From Brachionus koreanus (taxonomy: Eukaryota; Rotifera; Eurotatoria; Ploima; Brachionidae), in the NCBI GenBank assembly GCA_016987375.1, contig PJRA01000182.1, positions 366,797-402,998 on the forward strand: a DNA stretch of 36,202 bases, written 5' to 3'. The notes under the pieces were generated by a model. It saw only the letters and a list, made by a program, of their open reading frames with translations. It made no database searches and was not told the DNA's origin. Each line of letters begins with the position of its first letter. The stretch's first letter is position 1. Below are positions 10,456 through 19,148 of the stretch, piece after piece. The position numbers were made by a program, and so were the translations under genes.

Positions 10456-10689
10456 TATATTTTTACAATTTTTTCTTTTTTTTTTTCTGTTTTGACAAAT
10501 TTAATTGAACAGAATAAAAATGAAGAAAAAACTAGCATCACATTTTTTAAGATCAGACTTGTTCATCAAACCTGCATCAATTGATCAAATTTTAGACAAG
10601 AGCCTCAATTTCTTTTAATTGCAATTATTTTTATAATTTTTTTATTATTATTTCAACTCAACCAAAACGACCAAAGGTCAAACCAAAAA
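10456..10689. other. Spacer after tRNA; candidate DCST poly(A) signal
   Basis: AT-rich. The first clear AATAAA after the DCST stop is at about 10512-10517, downstream of the tRNA. Confidence 0.35.
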
Positions 10690-11195
10690 CAGGGGTGACT
10701 GAGCCCATTTATTTATATAAAAAAAAAAACAATTATAAAAATAAATTTTCTAGAATTAAAACAAGGTTACAAAATTAAAACAAATAGAAAAAATTTTGTA
10801 AAAATAAAATTTACACTATTGCCAATTCTACGCTTAAAAAATTCGAGATGAAACTGAAGATCATCTATTAGGAATTGATAGATAAAATTTGAATAAAAAA
10901 AACCAAATTTATGTCACATATTTATTGTATAAGGGCGTTTATTTATTGAGGTTCTTAGACTTGTAACATATTTCAATAATGTAAGCTTATTATCAATAAT
11001 AACTCCAATAAGTTCAAATTTGTCAATAACTTCAACAAGTAAGCCATTAATAATAAGTTCCGACGACAAAGATAAATTTCTCTAACTGAAATTTTTGACT
11101 GAATTAATTTTTAAATAGTCCAACTCTGAAAATTACTAATTTGAGCTCCCAAACTGGATGTAAAAAGATTTGAATCAGCAAAATCAGCGTAACCT
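10690..11195 (-). mobile_element. LINE reverse-transcriptase fossil
   Basis: Minus-strand reading gives ADFADSNLFTSSLGAQISN (degenerate FADDTxLFxSS catalytic block). After frame changes it reads ELIINGLLVEVIDKFELIGV and then IIDNKLTLLKYVTSLRTSIN. This matches the segment after the YADD box in the plus-strand LINE at 3675-4814 (KELCLLGFIIDQDLNF... LSLQINRKLFSI). The likely 3' end at 10690-10715 reads TGGGCTCAGTCACCCCTGTT on the minus strand, resembling the end of the first LINE. Multiple stops and shifts; inactive. Confidence 0.6.
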
Positions 11196-11329
11196 TTTTT
11201 TTTTAAATAGAAAAGATATTTTATAAATTATTAGGTATTTTTTCCAAATATATTTTTAAATGGAATAGCTAAATCAATCTACTCAATCTTGTCATCGAAT
11301 ATTCTTAAGACATCAACAAAATGTTGTTA

Positions 11330-12430
11330 CCGTATTTTCTCGCGTAATATCCCACTTGTTCTGTTGTGTTTTAATAGGGTTTTTATTAATAGCACTTTAA
11401 ATATTAAATGCTTTATAAGTGTTTTATTAATCTAGGTTTTAAAATAGAAAACGGCCGTTCTGTAGCCGATGTACTAAGTGTAAATAAAATTAGAAGAAAC
11501 GGAAAGGTTAGAGTTTTAGTTTAACAATTAGATGTGAATAGATTTTTAACAAAATTGTAAATAATTGGTAAATAAAGATTAAATATTATTTTATTCTAAG
11601 CTTAGTCCCAAGCGTCGGTGAAACTAGTTCTTTTGTAAGTAGTGTAAATATAATAATATGAATAATACAGTTTCGATTAGAGAGCACATCTAATTTTGCT
11701 CTTGTGGTTACTACACCACACCACTGGGAACCTAAATGAGGCATGTTCTAATGTCTCTAAGAAATTATATGAAACTAAGCAATTTTTGCAATAATAATAA
11801 CCCCTGTACATTATATGAAACATTAAGTGACATTAAGTGAAACAAGGTAATTTACTCCGAAATTTTGAATAACATTGAACTTTATGTTCAGGCATGGTTG
11901 AAGCTCAGTCATTTTGATTCAGTTAATCTTTTTAAATTAATCTCTTATAAAAGAATTTTATTTCTTTAGTCCCAAATAAAAAACTATATTTTTTGAGCGT
12001 CATTGAAGTTTGAAAGCATTAGTATATATAATCATAAATGAATGTGTTAAATTTTAAAATCTAATCTGTTAAAATGGGTAGAACTCGAACTCGATAATGA
12101 ATAATATCGTTTTTATTGTGCTGTTTTATCTTGTCTTTAAATATTTTCGTGATTTGAAAATATCGTTTTTTAATTTTATTTCAAATAGATAAGTCCATTT
12201 TTTTTTATAATTAATGTAAAACTTTTTGTAAATAAAAATTTTCAAATATCAATTAAATAATTAAGAATATAATTTTTTAATAATCAAATAATAACTAAAA
12301 AAAATATCCGTTTCATCTAATGTTCGAGGGTTATTATAGTTTTAAAAAAGCAATATTTTACATAATTACCCATGGGCTTTAAAGACATGTCCTGCTTAAT
12401 ATCCCAAGGATATAACGCGAGAAAATACGG
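11330..12430. mobile_element. 1101-bp TIR element with TA target duplication (non-autonomous Tc1/mariner-type)
   Basis: The two ends carry inverted repeats: 11330-11352 reads CCGTATTTTCTCGCGTAATA and on, and the reverse complement of 12408-12430 matches with a single difference in 23 bp. A TA dinucleotide flanks each end (11328-11329 and 12431-12432), the target duplication of the Tc1/mariner superfamily. The interior has no long open frame. A short frame near 11440-11520 reads NGRSVADVLSVNKIRRNGK, loosely like a helix-turn-helix of a transposase but too short to assign. Most likely a deletion derivative mobilised in trans. Confidence 0.75.
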
Positions 12431-12432
12431 TA

Positions 12433-13228
12433 ATTTCCATAATTCTAAAGATCAATCTTTCTTGTCTTTCTATTAGAAGAAGAATCATGTGAAAAGTTCA
12501 CTCTAGAGCGAAAAGATTTTTTTCATCTCGTCGTGAATTCTTCAGGAAATTAAATAAATTGAGCAATATTTTATTTTTCAAAAAGTAAATTTTATCTTGC
12601 TTGCCACTGATTTAGAGCTTTGCAAGGATTTTGAACAAAAATTCCCAAACAAATTACACCAAATATTATTTAAAATTGTAAAGATTTCATTTTTTCTTGT
12701 TATTTAACAAAAATTTTTTTTATAACGGGTGCTCAATAATGCTTGTCCGAAACTTTAAATTGAAAAATGACCATGATCGGATTAAGATAAAATTATGAAA
12801 ATTTGTAGTCTTGTACAGAATTTTGTCTTTTTTTTGAAAATAATAATAGTTTTTTAGTTTTTCGTTTTTTACGTGTCATACGCCCAGTTGGGACGCATAT
12901 CCTGACCCCTAAGTTGTCCTCGAAGGTTAAGTAAATTGGAAAACTAGTATGATATATCATGTTGTACAGAATTTTATCTTGATTAAAATGAGCTAAAATT
13001 TATCTTAATCGGATAATTTTTCCAGTGTAAAAAAAGATTTGTCAGCTTATATTTTATTTAAATAAAAGATATTATCAACAAATTTTTAGTTATCTTTTAA
13101 TTAAAATTTAAATTAATTTTTAAATATTATTTTTTAGGATAAAAAATCAACAATGAAGAATGTTTGATAAACCAAAAAAAATTTTTTTAATCGAATTTCA
13201 TTGATTCTTAATAATTTTTCAAAATCTT
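12433..13228. other. Spacer with small repeats
   Basis: No gene recognised. Contains a direct repeat TTGTACAGAATTTTRTCT at 12811-12828 and 12962-12979. Outside these is an inverted pair around GATTAAGATAAA (12775-12794 and 12995-13014). A possible solo transposon end reading TAACGGGTGCTCAATAATGC starts at about 12723. This may be the remains of another small DNA transposon. Confidence 0.35.
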
Positions 13229-15321
13229 TTACGAGTCGCCTTTATCGGTGATTGTTCGTTGATTGAAACTCTCAGTATTAATAAAATCAACTGCTTCAAA
13301 AGAGAAACCACTTGATCCGAAATTTTTTACTGCATTTGCCAACATGCCTAGCACAGATAGCATAAATCTTCCCCCGACTATTTGAATAATCTTGGTAAAA
13401 TTTTAAAAATTTCTAAAACTAAAATTAGAAGATATCAATTACATTTTGCCATAGAAATGAGCTTATTTGATCAATTAGCTGAAGAGAGTCCGTATTTTGT
13501 CTGGTATATTTTGAATAGGACCAGAAAATTAAGCCCAACAAGGACACATAAAAGCCCATTTTGAACATAAATGCCACAAAACCCATCCAAATAAAATTAA
13601 AAAAACCTGAACAAATGTAATTTAGAAAAACTAGAGTTAAAAGAGTGAACGGCGTTTGTAGACTTTCTGTCGATTTTTTCATTTGATTATGAGCAAAGTA
13701 TTTAGATAGTAGTTCATCTAATTCAAAAATTAGCTCTTTCATATACACTCTGCTTGTTTCAACACTACCCATTTTTTTGATCGATTCGAAGAATTTCACC
13801 GATTTCAATTTGCTGTCCATGTGAATTTTTTCCAATTGCTCCGGATTTATAAAAGATTGTTGTTTGAAAATAATCTTTTGTTTAAATTAAATAATTTTAA
13901 ATTTTTCTTTAAAAAAAATAATTATAAAATTTTACAGATTCCATTTGTTTATTGTAAAATTCTTTAGCCATTGCTTTTGCAGCCAAATTATTTGCTTCAG
14001 CAGTAGCCTTTTTAGAAACAATATTTAATTCAAATTTAAATTCAAAATAAAGAAATAAAATTAACTTTTAACAGTGAATTAGGATTAGGCATCCGATTGT
14101 CTTCGAATGCCATAGAGTAAATTTTAAAATATTCAAAAAGTTCTGTGGCTGTAACCTTTTGGCCATTAATCTCTTTAATTTGAAACATTTTCTCCTGAAA
14201 AAGACCTTCGACAAAATTTACCACTTGAACCCTAAAAAGCGGCTCAATATCTTTATTTTAGTTATAAATTTTTATTTAAACTAATTTTAAATTTATATTT
14301 GTTTGTTGTCATTACCAGCTAATTTTCCATCAAAGTAAGGATTTGTTGAAGCTTTGAGGCCCGGATGCGGCATCAAAAAACAGCTCAAATCTTTAAAACA
14401 ATTTTTGATAAAATTTCTCGTATCTTTCAAATCACTATTGTCTATTTTAATCTATATAAAAAAAAATTAACTCTTTTTTTTTCGTTTTTAAAAATACATT
14501 GAGTCTTTTAGCCAAAAATTCTTGACCACCACCAAAACCAAACTCGTGTTCATAGTCATAAGACCAGTCTCTGATCAATAATATCAGACTCTTAGTAATT
14601 AAAATTGTTTTATTTACTAGTTCTAAAAAATTAGGTAAATTTTCTACCTGAAAAGCAGTTTTTGAAGTTGATTCAAGAGCCAGACGGCCATAGTCAGAAA
14701 ATAGATGAAGATTTTGAAGATCGTCTTCTTGAATATTTTGAGAAAGATTGTAAATTTGCATCGAGCTGATCATTAGACTAAGTGCAAATAAGGAAGCAGA
14801 GTCTTTGATGGTAGACGATGAGTCAAATGAGCCCTGTGTGTCCATTAAAAGGACAGCAACTTCTTCATTTGAAACTGTGCGTAAGACAAAAGGTTCGCTC
14901 CACATGAAAATTCCAGTAGTGTCTCGATCTGAACCGCCTCGCCAATGGAAGCCCTTCAGCAGATCATGTTCATTCAGGAGCCAGCCATCTCTTCCCTTTC
15001 AATTATTTTCATTATTAAAGCTAAAAAAAAACTAAATTTAATTCCATTAATTACTCCATTTCGAAAAAATCTAATGAAAAAATTTAACAAAAATGATTTT
15101 CCTTTACGGAAAGCACCGGCTATTGAAATCACACAAACCTAAAGTAATAATTAATTTGAATTGAAAAAAAATTCATAAAAAAAATTAACTGGTTTATTTC
15201 TAGCCTTCCGATGGAATAGAATACTTTTTAAATTGGTCTCATTTAAGACAAACTTGTGGTTGACATCTAATTCAACTATTTTCAGAGGCCTGGGGTTACT
15301 TAAAAAATAGCTAATTGACAT
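13229..15321 (-). CDS. Atlastin-like GTPase, diverged paralog, nine exons, 542 aa
   Basis: A dynamin-related GTPase expected to tether and fuse ER tubules. Exons rebuilt on the minus strand: 15321-15205, 15138-15055, 14995-14648, 14590-14498, 14451-14316, 14250-14066, 14007-13936, 13874-13443, 13390-13229. Phases agree at every junction and there is no internal stop. Introns are 46-66 nt; the first has a GC donor. Motifs: P-loop GAFRKGKS at 47-54, switch RDTTG at 91-95, DTQG at 119-122, RD at 190-191, then MPHPGLK and the three-helix bundle. A paired membrane hairpin lies at about 421-466 and a short C-terminal tail after it. All GTPase motifs are kept, but the tail is less conserved than in the neighbour at 19149-21095. 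It is more AT-rich than that copy. If the last intron is not used, the protein ends with VIDIF at 13425. A pseudogene is unlikely because nine exons remain in frame. Confidence 0.82.
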
Positions 15322-15436
15322 TTTCAATAATTGTTTACGAGTTTTTATTTTTTTTCATTAGCTAAATTGAGACAATTATTAGTAGTGATTGATTTGTCAC
15401 TTGGCAACTATTTAATTAATTTAGAATAAAAATATG

Positions 15437-15519
15437 TGCCAGGGATGGGGATCGAACCCATGCTCACATTCGTGAATTGGATCTTAAGTCCAACGCCTTA
15501 ACCACTCGGCCACCCGGGC
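15437..15519 (-). tRNA. tRNA-Leu(UAA), second identical copy
   Basis: The reverse complement is identical over all 83 nt to the tRNA at 10373-10455, including anticodon TAA and the C4-U69 acceptor mismatch. A T5 run follows its 3' end on the minus strand. It lies 115 bp upstream of the start codon of the atlastin paralog, on the same strand. Upstream flanks of the two tRNA copies are not alike. Confidence 0.93.
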
Positions 15520-16815
15520 TAGCTACTATTTAAGTATGCTAAATTATATTTTAATAATTGTTTTTTCAAAGTTTATTTTTGGGTATAAATAATTTCATCA
15601 TCAAAGATATTTTTAATTAAATTTATCATCAAAATTATCGTTTTTCAACAAAAATTAATCAAATAAAAAGTTTTTCTTCAAAAAATTAAATCTTATTTTT
15701 ATGATAGTTTTTTTTTTTTTTTAATATTTTAATTGATTTTAATTAAAATAAATTTTTAAATTTTCTTAAATTGAAAAAATATAGTATATTAGTTAAATAT
15801 TGAATTAAATTTGCTAAATTTTTTTTATAACCTTCGAGTTTTTTTTTTAAAAAAATTAAAAAATAATTTTGTACTCTTTTACATCACATTGGCTCCTAGA
15901 CATCCAAAAAGCCTAAAGTTGAAGCTTGCCAACATTCCAAATTTTATTTGTTCTTCCAAATCCAGCCGGATTAACAAAGATTGACTGTGTTTTGTGATTC
16001 CTTATTTAAATTTATCAAATAGGCACTATTTTTGTTCAGTTCGTATTTGAATTTCACCAGGTCTACTAGATTTACTGAATTTTTTTAAACAACGGTACAT
16101 TAAGTGATGATAATAAAAGCATTTTTATCTGTTTTATTTAAATTAAAAATTATTAAAAAAGTAAAATTTAGAGAAAAATTGTGATAAAATTTATTAACTG
16201 TTTATTTTTAGTTTAGAAAATATTTTAATGAGCTTAAACTATTACGTTATCTGAAAAAGTCGTTGATATTATATTTTATCCTTTTTAATTTTAAAATTTT
16301 CTCTTTGTTTCACTATTTTTAATTTAAACAACCAAATTTGGGGTAATGTCTCTGGTTTGGATAAAAATTATTCTCTACGATTAAAACTCTAATAAGAGTC
16401 TTTACAGAAACGAATTAAGATTCTTAAGGAATGTGAGAAAAGTTCTTAATTTTAAAATCTCTATATGTTCCTAGTAAGATTCTTAATGATAAATTCTTGA
16501 ATTATCTTAAATGTTAGATTTTATGAGTTCAATTAAGATCCATAAAGAATTTCTTGAGAAAAAGATTTTATAAGAAGTATTAAGATTCCCTGGAGATTGA
16601 AACAGAACAAAATTAAATTTAAATTGTTTATTAGCTTTATCAGGGTAGAATTTTTTTAACGCTATAGTAAATTTTTGTCGAATGATGAAATACATTCTTT
16701 TTCTAATTTAAGTTTTATTTAAACTTTAAGATAAAGTAAATTTTAAGAATAAGCCTAAATAAAGAAAAGAATAATTTAATCATGTTTGTTTTCATTTTCA
16801 TAATCTGTAATATAA
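15520..16815. other. AT-rich spacer
   Basis: No gene recognised. Between about 16390 and 16600 there are several spaced copies of a degenerate motif like TTAAGATTCTTAA. Long A/T homopolymers are frequent. Confidence 0.35.
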
Positions 16816-16989
16816 TAGGTTCACCATTACACCAAGATCGCGCTCAGTAGTAGTCTCAGCTAATTCAACTATCAGCATTTAACATTGAGATTTTTTGCCT
16901 AGCAATCTTTGAGTTTCCAATATACATTACTTTACACTTGGATTCATTAAATTCCATACTCCAACGTTTCGACCACTCAATGGTTATTG
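16816..16989 (-). mobile_element. LINE reverse-transcriptase fossil (post-palm region)
   Basis: Minus-strand frame reads EWSKRWSMEFNESKCKVMYI then GNSKIARQKISML, and after a stop and frame change ELAETTTERDLGVMV. This is the characteristic W..kW.m.FN..KCKvMhiG......ERDLGV block that follows the YADD box in many LINE polymerases. Broken and short. Confidence 0.65.
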
Positions 16990-17313
16990 ATTAGTATCAA
17001 ATTTTTTATTTTTTCACACACAAAAAATAAGTTATTGAAAAAGTTCTTATTTTTTAACTGATTTAACTTGTTTGGGAGCCTTATTTTTGATGAGGCAATC
17101 AAATCACTACTAATAATTAAAAACTGTTTCACTAATACGTAAAAGAAGCAAATTTTACAAAACAGATATACACAAGTAATACTATGTTTGATTTGGTTCC
17201 CCCATTTCAAATCATTTTGAATATAACGGATGAGGCATAAGTAAATGGACAAAAATTAAAAGTGATATTAAGTTATGGACAAGAAGACTTGTTATTTGTG
17301 TAATATCCGACAT

Positions 17314-17733
17314 TTACGGCATGTTGTCTCCCGAAAAAGTAAAGTATTTATCGTCGTCCAAAATAAGTGAACATGTTGAGCGATATAGCATAATTGAAAG
17401 TTTTGCGCTCAAGTGCTTTGCTTTTTCAAACTGTACGACACTATATTTTGGCGTTTTTTCACGTTTTCGATATGATATACACATTTTTTTAATTGTCGAC
17501 CAACTGTTCTTTGGTGGACAGAAAATTTGACTCACTCCAGTTCGGTTAATGGTCAATCTTTTCAGTTTTTTCTTCCTTGCAGCTGTCCAGGTACTTGGAC
17601 AACTCGTTCTCTTATTGTCTTTTGTCGGCCCTCCATTTTGAATACGGTTGATTGTATTATATATGGTACTTTGAGCAATTCCTTGCTTTGTAAAGTGCGC
17701 GACAAGGTCAGATTTTTCTATTTGTGAAATCAT
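17314..17733 (-). pseudogene. Tc1/mariner-superfamily transposase, partial and frameshifted
   Basis: The frame enters from the assembly gap. It has a helix-turn-helix part (VAHFTKQGIAQSTIYNTINR), a second DNA-binding part (STIKKMCISYRKREKTPKY) and the first catalytic block LILDDDKYFTFSGDNMP, where the first Asp of the DDE/D triad sits. A frameshift at about 17318 is followed in the next frame by NVGYYTNNKSSCP, the normal continuation in this transposase group, then a stop and the TIR. The C-terminal catalytic half is deleted. Dead as an enzyme, but its ends could still be mobilised. Confidence 0.8.
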
Positions 17734-17738
17734 ATTTT

Positions 17739-17818
17739 NNNNNNNNNNNNNNNNNNNNNNNNNNNNNNNNNNNNNNNNNNNNNNNNNNNNNNNNNNNNNN
17801 NNNNNNNNNNNNNNNNNN
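17739..17818. other. Assembly gap (80 N)
   Basis: Eighty undetermined bases inside the transposon; the true length may differ. Confidence 1.
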
Positions 17819-18360
17819 CCAATATTGTAGCTAATTGATAGTAGTTTGAATATGTATATATATATATTAGATCATCTGATCATTTTCCTAATCGGGAAAG
17901 TAAGCTTAACTTTTGTCTATTTACTTATGCCTCACCCGTTAAATACCTAAATCGTTTTCATAAGTTGTTTTTCTTAATTTCCTTGTGTCATACGTACAAT
18001 AAATGGTATTGTAAAATCTCGAAGTTATACTTTAGGGATTTAAACCAAGAAATAAGTAAAACAAACTTATTTAGTTAAAAGTTTATTAAATGGAATCCGT
18101 TATTATAACAATAATGTAGTGGTTTAAATAGGACAGACCTCATAATATAACAACTAAATAATAAAGAGAGGCGTGTCAAGATTTTGGTCTTAACAGAATA
18201 ATCAAATTAGGAATTCTTGCATCAACATGCATTTCAATACATCTTGTGATATTTAAATCCACAGACCAAGTAAGTGACCGACCTAAAATATAAGCTTTAG
18301 AATCATCTGCATATTTTTCACATTTATTCATCAATACCTGGTTTTCTCTAATCAGTTAGA

Positions 18361-19148
18361 CATGGACGAACCTAGAATAATTCTTTTTGTTTCTTTCACA
18401 TAAAAAAACATTGCTCTAAATTCTTAAAAATAAAATAAAATTATTTTTTAACACATTATGGATCTTTTAGGATGCAAAATGAAACTTAAAACAAAAATAA
18501 TGATGGATTTTATCGAGAAAATATTCATTAAAAATAGCAACAGAAAAAACAAAAAAATAAGCATTTTAGAATAGTATTTATTAAGACGATATGATAAAAA
18601 AAGAAGAAAAAAAAGTTATAAAATAATTTTAGATTATTTTAAATCAAAAAGTTTTAATTATTGCTTTTGTGAAATTTAGTACAATGGAAAGGAACAAGAT
18701 GTTAAAAAATGCTAAAAATTGCTTCTATAAACGCAACATGATGTAACATTCATAGTTGTATAGACTGTCCAAGCCTGCCTATTATGCCCGAATGCTTTGA
18801 ATTTGATTCTGATAAACTTGCAGAGCTTTATAAGATAATACAATATATACATGTTGCACCATGTTGCATTTGCAGAAGAAATTTTTTTTTGTCTGCTAAT
18901 AATGCATTAAAATAATTAAATTTTTAGGTCTGTTCTATTGCAACAAATTTCACAAAATCCTAATTTTTCTTAAAATGAATAATTTTGTAGCAAAATTTTC
19001 AACAAATAAACTTCTTCATTACGGATAAGTTTAAAACAAGTCATGAAAAATCTAGTTAAAAAAAAAAAAAAAGAAAAAAAGTACATTGTCTTAATTAATT
19101 TAGAAAAGTTAAAAATGGGCATTTTGTTTTTTTTTTTGATTTTTTTCC
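18361..19148. other. Spacer and probable 3' UTR of the downstream-read atlastin gene
   Basis: AT-rich; no gene recognised. The part next to 19148 should be the 3' UTR of the minus-strand atlastin. An 18-bp run of A or T occurs at about 19058-19080. Confidence 0.4.

Larger units (their letters stand above)
17226..17939 (-). mobile_element. Tc1/mariner-type element with TIRs, partly in an assembly gap
   Basis: The ends are inverted repeats: 17226-17250 and the reverse complement of 17915-17939 both read ACGGRTGAGGCATAAGTAAA with similarity going on for about 40 bp. TA flanks each end (17224-17225, 17940-17941). The interior carries a transposase N-terminal half on the minus strand and an 80-N gap, so the true length is unknown. 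Coding stops and runs straight into the left TIR soon after KSSCP, so the second and third catalytic residues are missing on the assembled side. Confidence 0.85.
17100..18360 (-). mobile_element. LINE fossil interrupted by a Tc1/mariner insertion
   Basis: On the minus strand from 18360 the sequence reads KCEKYADDSKAYILGRSLTW (catalytic YADD) and SVDLNITRCIEMHVDARIPN. Nearer the insertion it reads DTRKLRKTTYENDLGI ending at 17942. On the other side of the insertion it resumes IQNDLKWGNQIKHS from 17223. Both halves belong to one LINE polymerase block order (YADD, KC.VMH, E.DLGI, NDLKWgnQI). Joining the flanks with a single TA keeps the frame across the site. Some intervening stretch (about 18060-18170) is not recognisable. 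Decayed. Confidence 0.65.

Noticed and set aside
10191..10541. 116-codon minus-strand open frame containing GDRTHAHIRELDLKSNALTT
   Set aside because: This is the antisense translation of the tRNA-Leu gene, a well-known spurious protein fragment.
13229..15321. Reading the diverged atlastin as a pseudogene because of many stops
   Set aside because: All stops fall in short introns; nine exons join in consistent phases with intact motifs.
17314..17733. Plus-strand frames of 60-70 codons across the transposase
   Set aside because: Shadows of the minus-strand transposase.
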